Source of the DNA: Hyphomicrobiales bacterium
GTDB lineage: Bacteria > Pseudomonadota > Alphaproteobacteria > Rhizobiales > Rhizobiaceae
DNA: 64,000 bases
Direction of reading: 5' to 3'
NCBI GenBank assembly: GCA_900465915.1
Contig: UBKJ01000002.1
Span: forward strand, 186,001 to 250,000
Part shown: positions 27,375 through 35,505 of the stretch, piece by piece
How the letters are laid out: each line of letters begins with the position of its first letter
Position numbering within the stretch: position 1 is the stretch's first letter
Position numbers and translations under genes: made by a program
Notes under the pieces: model-generated
Seen by the model: the letters and a program-made list of their open reading frames with translations, nothing else
Database searches by the model: none
Told to the model about the DNA's origin: nothing

Positions 27375-27382
27375 CGCTTTTC

Positions 27383-29185
27383 CTATCGCTCCGAACGGAT
27401 CTTGCGCGCCAGGTCGCCGAGGCGCAGCGCCGCGGCCTCCGCCGACGGCTCGCGGCGCGCCACCGAAAGCGGGCTGCCCCACAGGTCGTCGGCCTCGTCG
27501 GCGCGGTCGAAGGAGGGCTCGGCCGGCTGGCTGTCGAAGGCGCGCAGCCGGTCGACGATGCGGTCGAGCGTGACGCGGTCGTCGGAGGGACGCGGCGCGA
27601 AGTCCGTCTCGTCGGCGTGGCGGCCGGGCAATTGATGGGCGGGGATGGTCTCGAAGGTGAGCCGCATCGGCGTCGAGAAGGCCTCGCCGAAGGCGATGGC
27701 CTCGCGGTTGGCGATGGCCGACAGGAAGCCGGTGATGCTGCGCGCGCCGCCGCGGATCGCGCCCTTGACGATGTCCTGATCGCGCTCGTTGCCGAGCCGC
27801 ATGGCGAAGACCGAGTTGCACTGCGACAGGATGGTGGCGTCCAGCTCGGCCGGGCGCTGGCTGACCACGCCGAGATAGGAGCCGTATTTGCGGCCTTCCT
27901 TGGCGATGCGGGCGATGGCCTGCCGCGTCGGCCAGAAGCCGGCCTCGCGGTCGGCGGGGATGTAGCGATGCGCCTCCTCGCAGACCACCAGCGTCTCCAG
28001 CCCGCCGTCGCTGGACATGGCGATGTCGAAGGCGAGGCGGCAGAGCACGGAGGCGACGGCGTTGACCACTTCCGAGGGCAGGCCGGCCAATTGGAAGGTG
28101 CAGATCGGCTTGCCGTTCTGCGGGATGCGGAAGATGCGGCCCAGCGCCTGGCGCATCGTCTCCTGCCCGCCGGCGGCGGGGAAGAGGAAGCGGAAGCGCG
28201 GATCGGCGGCGATGGATTCGAGCCGGTTCCTGAGGCTGCGCAGATAGGGGCGGTCGTTCTTGGCGTCGAGCTGGCCGCAGCGCTCGTCGATCATGGCGAT
28301 CAGGTCGGGCAGGCGGTAGGGGATCGGCGTGTCGGCGTTGACGGCGTGGCGGTCGGCCTGCGGCCGGCGCAGCGAGGGACCGGTCGGCGCCTCGCCGGCG
28401 CGCGCCTTCTCGCGGGCGAGCTGCACGAGGTCGCGCAGCAGGTCGTATTCCGCCGGCTCCGGCGCGCGGCCGCGGAACACCACGTCGGCGAACTCGTCCA
28501 GCCGCAGCATCCAGAAGGGCAGGTCGACATTGTTCTGGTCCACCGCCACGGCGAGGTCGGGGAAGGCGGCGGCGAATTCGTTGTGCGGGTCGAGGATCAG
28601 CACGCGCAGGTTGGGTTTCTGCGCCACGATGCGGCGCAGCAGCAGCATGACGGCGGTGGACTTGCCGACGCCGGTGGTGCCGAGCACGGCGAAATGGCGC
28701 GCCACCAGGTCGTCGACCGAGACATAGGCCGGCACGCTGGCGTCCTGCGTCAGCGCGCCGATGGCGACGCTCTGGCGCCCGGTGCGGGCGTAGATGGCGG
28801 CGAGGTCGGAGGCGCGGATGCGGTGCGCCGGCGCGCCCGGATGCGGATAGCGCGAGATGCCGCTGCTGAAGGTCAGGCGCCCGTCGCGCTCGGGGCGCAC
28901 CTCGCCCAGGAACTCGACATGGATATGGACGACGTTGTCGGCGCCCTCGGCCCAGACCTCGCCGGCGGCGGCGACGTTGTGAACGAGGCCGACGAGGCGG
29001 TTGTCGCCGACCAGGATGGAGATGAGCCGGCCCACGGCCCAGTAATCGGCCGAGGCCCCGCTCGACGGGCCAGACACCGCCGCCACCACGGCGCGCTCGC
29101 CGTCGCAGCGTATGACGCGGCCCGTGGTGCGGTTGCGCGGCGGCAGGTCTTCCTGCGCCGCAAGGTTGCTTTCGAATTCGCCCAT
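27383..29185 (-). CDS. HerA-like ATPase (DUF87)
   Basis: A 600-aa FtsK/HerA-family hexameric ATPase. An N-terminal HAS-barrel-like beta domain (about 20-120) precedes Walker A GTTGVGKST (169-177), ILDPHNEF and Walker B LVVCEEAHRYIP, and a Q-rich SQRPAELDATILSQC follows. HerA proteins pump or translocate DNA and usually pair with NurA nuclease or a SIR2-like partner; none is adjacent here, so the role is open. It is transcribed towards the GGDEF gene. Confidence 0.85.
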   Translation of the reverse strand: MGEFESNLAAQEDLPPRNRTTGRVIRCDGERAVVAAVSGPSSGASADYWAVGRLISILVGDNRLVGLVHNVAAAGEVWAEGADNVVHIHVEFLGEVRPERDGRLTFSSGISRYPHPGAPAHRIRASDLAAIYARTGRQSVAIGALTQDASVPAYVSVDDLVARHFAVLGTTGVGKSTAVMLLLRRIVAQKPNLRVLILDPHNEFAAAFPDLAVAVDQNNVDLPFWMLRLDEFADVVFRGRAPEPAEYDLLRDLVQLAREKARAGEAPTGPSLRRPQADRHAVNADTPIPYRLPDLIAMIDERCGQLDAKNDRPYLRSLRNRLESIAADPRFRFLFPAAGGQETMRQALGRIFRIPQNGKPICTFQLAGLPSEVVNAVASVLCRLAFDIAMSSDGGLETLVVCEEAHRYIPADREAGFWPTRQAIARIAKEGRKYGSYLGVVSQRPAELDATILSQCNSVFAMRLGNERDQDIVKGAIRGGARSITGFLSAIANREAIAFGEAFSTPMRLTFETIPAHQLPGRHADETDFAPRPSDDRVTLDRIVDRLRAFDSQPAEPSFDRADEADDLWGSPLSVARREPSAEAAALRLGDLARKIRSER

Positions 29186-29319
29186 AGCCCCAGCCTTCGG
29201 CGCGCCCGGCGCCCTTTCAACAAGCCCTGAGGCGGGAGGATAGTCGGCGGTCGTTGAAATAAAGTTATCGTGGCGGTCCGCCGATTGTCAGAAAACTTCG
29301 CAGGCCCCGCATTTATGCG

Positions 29320-29348
29320 TTGACGGGGCTATTTCCGGCGATTAGTCT
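29320..29348 (+). promoter_or_regulatory. Candidate promoter of the ilv leader
   Basis: TTGACG at 29320-29325, a 17-base spacer and TAGTCT at 29343-29348. If correct, transcription would start a few bases before the leader-peptide ATG at 29357, which would explain the absence of a ribosome site there. The -10 match is poor. Confidence 0.35.
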
Positions 29349-29356
29349 TCCGCCCC

Positions 29357-29410
29357 ATGAAAACGATCAACATTCTTGTAGTACGGGCGCGCATGGGCAG
29401 GGTGGCATGA
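29357..29410 (+). CDS. Branched-chain amino acid leader peptide
   Basis: A 17-codon frame, MKTINILVVRARMGRVA, carrying Ile, Ile, Leu, Val, Val in a five-of-six stretch. This is the expected design of a control peptide: shortage of charged Ile, Leu or Val tRNA stalls the ribosome over ATC AAC ATT CTT GTA GTA and changes folding of the following RNA. No ribosome site is visible before the ATG. The stop codon falls in the loop of the next hairpin. It is 98 bp upstream of ilvB. Confidence 0.85.
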   Translation: MKTINILVVRARMGRVA

Positions 29411-29467
29411 CCATCCGGCGATAGCCGCCCATGCGCGAAAGCAGGCTCCCTCGGGGGCCTTTTTTAT
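29388..29467 (+). promoter_or_regulatory. Transcription attenuator of ilvB-ilvH (alternative hairpins and terminator)
   Basis: CGCGCATGGGC (29388-29398) and GCCCATGCGCG (29427-29437) form a perfect 11-bp stem, with an inner GGGTGG/CCATCC stem around the leader stop codon. The terminator follows: GGCTCC (29444-29449), loop CTCG, GGGGCC (29454-29459) and a T-run to 29465. The layout fits leader-peptide attenuation as predicted for ilvIH in alphaproteobacteria: stalling upstream should change pairing of the first stem and allow read-through. Confidence 0.8.
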
Positions 29468-29507
29468 TATCCAGACATCAGATGCAGACGAGACGGGAAA
29501 CAGGACG

Positions 29508-31331
29508 ATGACCGCAGGCAGACAACAGACGGAGGCCATGGCCGACGCAGCGCAAGGCGCGGGCGATCCGCGCGAGATGACGGGAGCCGAGATGGTTCTC
29601 CAGGCGCTGGTCGACCACGGCGTGGACACGATCTTCGGCTATCCGGGCGGCGCGGTGCTGCCGATCTATGACGAGATCTTCCAGCAGGACAAGGTGAGCC
29701 ACGTCCTCGTCCGTCACGAGCAGGGCGCCGGCCACGCGGCCGAGGGCTACGCCCGCTCCACCGGCAAGGTCGGCGTCATGCTGGTCACCTCCGGCCCCGG
29801 CGCGACCAACGCCGTCACGCCGCTGCAGGACGCGCTGATGGACTCCATCCCGCTGGTCTGCATCTCCGGCCAGGTCCCCACCTCGCTCATCGGCTCCGAC
29901 GCGTTCCAGGAATGCGACACGGTCGGCATCACGCGCCCCTGCACCAAGCACAACTGGCTGGTCAAGGACGTCAACGACCTGGCGCGCGTCCTGCACGAGG
30001 CCTTCCACGTCGCCTCGTCGGGCCGTCCCGGCCCGGTCGTCGTCGACATCCCGAAGGACATCCAGTTCGCCAAGGGCGTCTACACCTCGCCGGAGACCAG
30101 CCCGCGCACCAGCTATCGCCCGGCGCTCGACGGCAACGCGCAGGCCATCGCGCAGGCGGTCCAGCTGCTGGTCAACGCGAAGAAGCCCGTCATCTATTCG
30201 GGCGGCGGCGTGGTCAATTCCGGCCCGGCGGCCTCGCGCCTGCTGCGCGAATTGGTCGAGCTGAGCAATTTCCCCATCACCTCGACGCTGATGGGCCTGG
30301 GCGCCTATCCGGCCTCGGGCAGGAACTGGCTCGGCATGCTGGGCATGCACGGCACCTACGAAGCCAACATGACCATGCATGACTGCGACGTCATGCTGTG
30401 CGTCGGCGCGCGCTTCGACGACCGCATCACCGGCCGCCTCAACGCCTTCTCGCCCAATTCCAAGAAGATCCATATCGACATCGACCCGTCCTCGATCAAC
30501 AAGAACGTCCGCGTCGACGTGCCGATCATCGGCGACGTCGCCCATGTGCTGGAGGACATCGTCCGCCAGTTGCGCGCCTCCGAGAAGAAGCCGGACAAGA
30601 AGGCGATCGGCGCCTGGTGGGAGCAGATCGACCGCTGGCGCGCGCGCAATTCGCTGGCCTATGCGGCGAACAAGGACGTCATCATGCCGCAATACGCCAT
30701 CCAGCGGCTGTATGAGCTGACCAAGGACCGCGACACCTACATCACCACCGAGGTCGGCCAGCACCAGATGTGGGCGGCGCAGTTCTTCGGCTTCGAGCAG
30801 CCCAACCGCTGGATGACCTCGGGCGGCCTCGGCACCATGGGCTACGGCCTGCCGGCGGCGCTGGGCGTGCAGATCGCGCATCCGGACGCGCTGGTCGTCG
30901 ACATCGCCGGCGACGCCTCGATCCAGATGTGCATCCAGGAGATGTCGGCCGCCATCCAGCACGACGCGCCGATCAAGATCTTCATCCTGAACAACCAGTA
31001 TATGGGCATGGTGCGCCAGTGGCAGCAATTGCTGCACGGCAACCGGCTGTCGCATTCCTACACCGAGGCGATGCCGGATTTCGTCAAGCTGGCCGAGGCC
31101 TATGGCGCGCACGGCATCCGCTGCGAGAAGCCGGGCGACCTCGACGCCGCCATCCAGGAGATGATCGACGTGCGCAAGCCGGTGATCTTCGACTGCCGCG
31201 TCGCCAACCTCGCCAACTGCTTCCCGATGATCCCGTCCGGCAAGGCGCATAACGAGATGCTGCTGCCCGACGAGGCCACCGACGAGGCCGTCGCCAACGC
31301 CATCGACGCCAAGGGCCGCGCGCTCGTCTGA
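29508..31331 (+). CDS. ilvB: Acetolactate synthase large (catalytic) subunit
   Basis: Thiamine-diphosphate enzyme for the first common step of Ile, Val and Leu synthesis (also called ilvI). 607 aa. N-terminal Pyr domain with the catalytic Glu in VRHEQGAGHAAEG, GYPGGAVLPIYDE, then the FAD domain and the C-terminal PP domain with the ThDP motif GDASIQMCIQEM...NN. The ATG at 29508 has AGGA just upstream; an ATG at 29538 with GGAGG is an alternative. It is controlled by the leader/attenuator upstream. Confidence 0.96.
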   Translation: MTAGRQQTEAMADAAQGAGDPREMTGAEMVLQALVDHGVDTIFGYPGGAVLPIYDEIFQQDKVSHVLVRHEQGAGHAAEGYARSTGKVGVMLVTSGPGATNAVTPLQDALMDSIPLVCISGQVPTSLIGSDAFQECDTVGITRPCTKHNWLVKDVNDLARVLHEAFHVASSGRPGPVVVDIPKDIQFAKGVYTSPETSPRTSYRPALDGNAQAIAQAVQLLVNAKKPVIYSGGGVVNSGPAASRLLRELVELSNFPITSTLMGLGAYPASGRNWLGMLGMHGTYEANMTMHDCDVMLCVGARFDDRITGRLNAFSPNSKKIHIDIDPSSINKNVRVDVPIIGDVAHVLEDIVRQLRASEKKPDKKAIGAWWEQIDRWRARNSLAYAANKDVIMPQYAIQRLYELTKDRDTYITTEVGQHQMWAAQFFGFEQPNRWMTSGGLGTMGYGLPAALGVQIAHPDALVVDIAGDASIQMCIQEMSAAIQHDAPIKIFILNNQYMGMVRQWQQLLHGNRLSHSYTEAMPDFVKLAEAYGAHGIRCEKPGDLDAAIQEMIDVRKPVIFDCRVANLANCFPMIPSGKAHNEMLLPDEATDEAVANAIDAKGRALV

Positions 31332-31347
31332 CCCGGAGGAAACCCCA

Positions 31348-31920
31348 ATGAACGCAAAAAACCTAGCCTCCGGTTCGGCCTATTTCATCGCCGCCGAGAC
31401 GCAGACGCCCGAGACCCACACGCTGGCCGTGCTGGTCAGCAACGAGCCGGGCGTGCTCGCCCGCGTCATCGGCCTGTTCTCGGGCCGGGGCTACAATATC
31501 GAAAGCCTGACGGTGTCGGAGACCGAGCATGAAAAGCACCTGTCGCGCATCACCGTGGTGACGCGCGGCACGCCGCATGTGCTCGACCAGATCCGCCACC
31601 AGCTCGAGCGCATCGTGCCGGTGCACCGCGTGGTCGACCTCAGCCACCGCGCCGCCGAACTCGGTTACGACCGCCCCATCGAGCGCGAGCTGGCGCTGGT
31701 CAAGGTGGCCGGCAAGGGCGAGGCGCGGGCCGAGACGCTGCGCCTCACCGACGCCTTCAACGGCAAGGTGGTGGACGCCACCACCGAGCATTTCATCGTC
31801 GAGATCACCGGCAAGACCGCCAAGATCGACCAGTTCATCTCGCTGATGAAGCCGCTCGGCCTGGTGGAGATCTGCCGCACCGGCGTGGCGGCGATGAACC
31901 GCGGCCCCGAAGGGATGTAG
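31348..31920 (+). CDS. ilvH: Acetolactate synthase small (regulatory) subunit
   Basis: Valine-sensitive regulatory partner of IlvB, 190 aa. N-terminal ACT domain (ETHTLAVLVSNEPGVLARVIGLFSGRGYNIESLTV) and a C-terminal ALS_ss_C domain (ELALVKVAGKGEARAE..., ending GLVEICRTGVAAMNRG). GGAGGA sits 7 bases before the ATG; 16 bp after ilvB, so same operon. Confidence 0.96.
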   Translation: MNAKNLASGSAYFIAAETQTPETHTLAVLVSNEPGVLARVIGLFSGRGYNIESLTVSETEHEKHLSRITVVTRGTPHVLDQIRHQLERIVPVHRVVDLSHRAAELGYDRPIERELALVKVAGKGEARAETLRLTDAFNGKVVDATTEHFIVEITGKTAKIDQFISLMKPLGLVEICRTGVAAMNRGPEGM

Positions 31921-31948
31921 GCTCTGGCGTCATATTGACGGACTTGAA

Positions 31949-31979
31949 AAGGGCGTGGCCGCGAGGCCGCGCCCTTTTT
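31949..31979 (+). terminator. Rho-independent terminator of ilvB-ilvH
   Basis: AAGGGCGTGGCC, loop GCGA, GGCCGCGCCCTT: a 12-bp stem with one wobble, followed by TTTTT. It lies 29 bp after the ilvH stop. Confidence 0.9.
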
Positions 31980-31980
31980 G

Positions 31981-32130
31981 CTTGCAGAAAATTTGTATTC
32001 TCTAATGTATCCCCCTTTATCGGGCGGCGATATTTCGCCGCCTAGAATGTAGAATTTATAAATATTCCATATCGGCTATTGTTTGGTGGCAGTTTTTATC
32101 AATTTTTACTTTATAAGTGTGTGGTTTATC
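31981..32130. other. AT-rich intergenic patch before the LysE gene, with a perfect hairpin
   Basis: This 150-bp stretch is strikingly AT-rich against the GC-rich window. GGCGGCGA (32023-32030), TATT, TCGCCGCC (32035-32042) make a perfect 8-bp hairpin without a T-run, followed by TAGAATGTAGAATTTATAAATATTCC. It should hold the promoter and perhaps an operator of the LysE gene. No regulator gene is adjacent. Confidence 0.5.
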
Positions 32131-32730
32131 ATGACGCAACAGCTTTTCCTGTCGTTTCTTTTCTTCTGCCTCGTCATGGCGTTCACGCCCGGACCCAACA
32201 ACATCATGGCGCTGGAGTCGGGGGCCAGCTTCGGCTTCCGCCGCTCGCTGCCGCATCTGTTCGGCATGGGGGCGGGCTACTGGTCGCTGATCGTCGTCGT
32301 CGACCTGGCGCTGCGCATCGTCCGGGAGGGCGGCGGCGCGGCGATGTTCGACGCGCTCAAGATCGCCTGCCTGATCTACATGCTCTATCTGGCCTGGCGG
32401 GTGGCGACCGCGCCGGCCGACATGGCGCTCGCCGGGGCGCGACGGCCGATCACCTTCGCCGAGTCCATGGCCTTCCAGTGGATCAACCCCAAGGCCTGGG
32501 CCATCGTCGTCACCGGCGTCACCACCTACGCCCATCGCGGCGCGCATTGGGACCTCGTGCTGGCCGTGGTCTTCACCGTCTCCTGCGTCGGGCTTGTGGC
32601 GGTGTGGACCGGCTGCGGCATGGCGCTGCGCGGCTGGCTGGCCGATCCGTTCCGCCGCCGCTGCTTCAACCTCGCCATGGCCGGCATGCTGCTCGTCAGC
32701 CTGTGGCCCATGCTGCGCGGCGTGGGATGA
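32131..32730 (+). CDS. LysE family amino-acid/homoserine-lactone exporter
   Basis: A 199-aa inner-membrane protein with six hydrophobic spans. The family signature near the N-terminus reads FTPGPNNIMALESGASFGFRRSLPHLFGMGAGY and the fifth region has QWINPKAWAIVVTGVTTY (both typical of RhtB/LysE). It probably exports an amino acid or related small molecule; the substrate cannot be read from sequence. The ATG at 32131 gives the usual start; the frame opens at a GTG at 32083. The ribosome site is weak. Confidence 0.88.
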   Translation: MTQQLFLSFLFFCLVMAFTPGPNNIMALESGASFGFRRSLPHLFGMGAGYWSLIVVVDLALRIVREGGGAAMFDALKIACLIYMLYLAWRVATAPADMALAGARRPITFAESMAFQWINPKAWAIVVTGVTTYAHRGAHWDLVLAVVFTVSCVGLVAVWTGCGMALRGWLADPFRRRCFNLAMAGMLLVSLWPMLRGVG

Positions 32731-32778
32731 TCACGGTTTGATCTTGTTTTCGGGCGGCGAATCCTGTCTGAAGGAGGG

Positions 32779-33900
32779 ATGCAATTCTCACCGGAACAGG
32801 ATCGGGCGCTGAAGGAAGTCGGGCTGTGGCTGAAGGAAGGCCGCCAGCCGATCTTCCGGCTGTTCGGCTACGCCGGCACCGGCAAGACCACGCTGGCGCG
32901 CTATTTCGCCGAGCATGTCGACGGCGACGTGCAGTTCGCCGCCTTCACCGGCAAGGCGGCGCAGGTGCTGCGCTCCAAGGGGGCGACCAACGCCCGCACG
33001 CTGCATTCGCTGATCTATCGCCCGCGCGGCGAGGAGGCGGTCGAGGACGAGACCACCGGCAAGACCTCGATCGCGCCGACCTTCTCGCTCAACCGGCAGA
33101 GCCCGGTCGCCAAGGCGGCGCTGATCGTCGTCGACGAATGCTCCATGGTCGACGAGGCGCTGGGCCGCGACCTGATGAGCTTCGGCACGCCGATCCTGGT
33201 GCTGGGCGATCCCGGCCAGTTGCCGCCCATTTCCGGCGGCGGCTTCTTCACCGAGCACGAGCCGGACCATCTGCTGACCGAAATCCACCGCCAGGCGCGG
33301 GACAATCCCATCATCCGCATGGCGCTCGACGTGCGCGAGGGGCGCGAGCTGGAATTGGGCGATTTCGGCTCGGCCCGCGTCATCACCAAGGCGCAGGTCG
33401 ACCAGGAGATGGTGATGGCCGCCGACCAGGTGCTGGTCGGCACCAACCGCACGCGGCGGCGCTACAACCAGCGCCTGCGCGAGCTGAAGGGCTTCACCGC
33501 CGGCTATCCGCAGGCGGGCGACAAGCTGGTCTGCCTGCGCAACGACCCGGCCAAGGGCCTGCTCAACGGCTCGCTGTGGAAGGTGATGACCGCCTCCAAG
33601 GAGACGGTGAAGCCCGGCATCAACCTCCTCGTCACGCCCGAGGACGAGGATCGCGGCGTGGCCAAGATCAAGCTGCTCAAGGCGCAGTTCGAGGAGCCCG
33701 ACAGCGAGATCCCCTGGCAGACCAAGAAGCGCTTCGACGATTTCGACTATGGCTACGCGCTGACCGTGCACAAGGCGCAGGGCTCGCAATGGGACAATGT
33801 GGTGCTGTTCGACGAGAGCTTCGCCTTCCGCGACACGCGCGAGCGCTGGCTCTACACCGCCATCACCCGCGCCGCCGAAAAGCTGATCGTGGTCAAATAG
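32779..33900 (+). CDS. SF1B DNA helicase/ATPase (RecD2/Dda-like)
   Basis: A 373-aa helicase. Walker A GYAGTGKTT (30-38), motif Ia FAAFTGKAAQVLRSKG, Walker B IVVDECSMVDE, motif III LGDPGQLPPI, and the UvrD_C2-type motif V/VI segment ALTVHKAQGSQWDNVVL followed by LYTAITRAAEKLIVV. This compact single-protein form resembles phage Dda or the RecD2 core without an N-terminal extension and is common in alphaproteobacteria. GGAGGG is directly before the ATG. Confidence 0.9.
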   Translation: MQFSPEQDRALKEVGLWLKEGRQPIFRLFGYAGTGKTTLARYFAEHVDGDVQFAAFTGKAAQVLRSKGATNARTLHSLIYRPRGEEAVEDETTGKTSIAPTFSLNRQSPVAKAALIVVDECSMVDEALGRDLMSFGTPILVLGDPGQLPPISGGGFFTEHEPDHLLTEIHRQARDNPIIRMALDVREGRELELGDFGSARVITKAQVDQEMVMAADQVLVGTNRTRRRYNQRLRELKGFTAGYPQAGDKLVCLRNDPAKGLLNGSLWKVMTASKETVKPGINLLVTPEDEDRGVAKIKLLKAQFEEPDSEIPWQTKKRFDDFDYGYALTVHKAQGSQWDNVVLFDESFAFRDTRERWLYTAITRAAEKLIVVK

Positions 33901-33919
33901 GGCGCTTTCTTCGCCGCAG

Positions 33920-34315
33920 TCACTCGGCCGGCTGGGCCTCCAGCCATGCCCAGGCCTCCGGCTCGTCCTCGGTCTCGAAGCCGCGCATCTCGATGGACAG
34001 GAACGGGTGCATCAGCCGGATGCTGGCCTGTATCCAGACTGGCCCGCCGACGATGGCGTAGCGGCGCAGGTGCCGGAGCGACTTGGCGCGCAGCGTCAGC
34101 ATGGATTCCGAGAAGGCCGAGCCCCAGTCGAAGCCGTCATAGCCCGACAGGCGGATGAGCAGGTCGATCTTGTCGTGCTCCTCATAGGCGGCGTCGAGCA
34201 GCCCGTAGAGATTCTCCAGCGCCGCGTCGTTGAGATAGCCCTCGACGGCGAAGGCGAAAACGTCGTCCCGGCTGGCCGGAATCCGGCGGACGACGGGAAT
34301 GTCCTCGTTGCGCAT
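33920..34315 (-). CDS. SpoIIAA-like (STAS-fold) protein
   Basis: A 131-aa protein with the SpoIIAA-like pattern: [38 protein letters not shown] (split over residues 22-60) and [32 protein letters not shown]. No phosphorylatable Ser/Thr motif of an anti-sigma antagonist is apparent. The role is unknown. It is divergent from pdxJ, start codons 176 bp apart; the frame is open upstream to 34435 but the ATG at 34315 fits the family. Confidence 0.8.
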   Translation of the reverse strand: MRNEDIPVVRRIPASRDDVFAFAVEGYLNDAALENLYGLLDAAYEEHDKIDLLIRLSGYDGFDWGSAFSESMLTLRAKSLRHLRRYAIVGGPVWIQASIRLMHPFLSIEMRGFETEDEPEAWAWLEAQPAE

Positions 34316-34491
34316 GGGGAACCTCCGATCGCGGGCGCGCTGCTTCGGGCGGCATTGTTGCGCCTGCCGCCGGCTTGCGCAAGCCCGGTTTCGCCGCCGC
34401 CCACAATCGGCGGGGTGCGACGGGAAAACGCTCACACTTTCCCGCGCCGGACGGTATAAAGCGGAAGAAACATCTCTGGAGCCCCGCCTTC

Positions 34492-35232
34492 ATGCCTGCA
34501 AAATTGTCGGTCAATCTCAACGCCATCGCCATGCTGCGCAACCGGCGCGACCTGCCGTGGCCCTCCGTCACCGGGCTTGGCCGCGCGGCGCTGGCAGCGG
34601 GCGCGGCGGGCCTCACCGTGCATCCGCGCCCGGACCAGCGGCATATCCGCTTCTCCGACCTGGCCGATATCCGCGCGCTGATCGACGACGAGTTTCCGCA
34701 GGCCGAGTTCAACATCGAGGGCTTTCCGAGCGAGGCTTTTCTCGACCTGGTCGAGAAGCACCAGCCGGAGCAGGTGACGCTGGTGCCGGACGATCCGATG
34801 CAGGCCACCTCCGACCACGGCTGGGATTTCCTGTCCAAGGCGGATTTCCTCGCGCCCGTCGTGGCGCGGCTCAAGGGCAAGGGGATGCGCGTGTCGCTGT
34901 TCGCCGATCCCGATCCGGCCGGCTACGAGCTGGCGAAGCAGCTGGGCGCCGACCGGGTCGAGCTTTACACCGGCCCCTACGGCGGCGCCTATGACGACGA
35001 AAAGGCCGCCGCGCGCGAGATCGACCGGCTAGGGCGCGCCGCTGACGCCGCGACGGCGCTGGGGCTCGCGGTCAACGCCGGGCACGATTTGACGGTGGAG
35101 AACCTGCCGCCGCTGGTGAGGCGCGTGCCGCAACTGGCGGAAGTGTCGATCGGCCACGGGCTGACGGCGGACGCGCTCTTCTACGGCATGCCGATCACGG
35201 TCGGGCGCTTCGTCGCCGCGCTGGCCGGATGA
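34492..35232 (+). CDS. pdxJ: Pyridoxine 5'-phosphate synthase
   Basis: Condenses 1-deoxyxylulose 5-phosphate with aminoacetone phosphate in PLP synthesis. A TIM barrel of 246 aa from the ATG at 34492. Conserved segments: [74 protein letters not shown] and [17 protein letters not shown]. The active-site His and Glu are present. Confidence 0.95.
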   Translation: MPAKLSVNLNAIAMLRNRRDLPWPSVTGLGRAALAAGAAGLTVHPRPDQRHIRFSDLADIRALIDDEFPQAEFNIEGFPSEAFLDLVEKHQPEQVTLVPDDPMQATSDHGWDFLSKADFLAPVVARLKGKGMRVSLFADPDPAGYELAKQLGADRVELYTGPYGGAYDDEKAAAREIDRLGRAADAATALGLAVNAGHDLTVENLPPLVRRVPQLAEVSIGHGLTADALFYGMPITVGRFVAALAG

Positions 35233-35505
35233 GGCGGAAATGCGCCTCGCGCATGGCTTGCGGGCAAGCCTTGCAAAATGCGCATTTGCATCCGCGGGCG
35301 GCTGGCTATAGGCCGTCCGCCCAAATCCTCTTGCGTCGGAGCGCGCGGAACTGATGAAGACCCCGTCGAGGCCATATCCGCATTCCGGGTCGACGCGCAT
35401 GAGAAGAGGCTGTTCGGGCGAAAGTTGGGCGCGCCCGGCGCCGGAGCCGGATTTTTGCGCCTTTTCCCATCACATCGTGTTCAGCCAGTCGCGAAGGGCC
35501 TGCAT

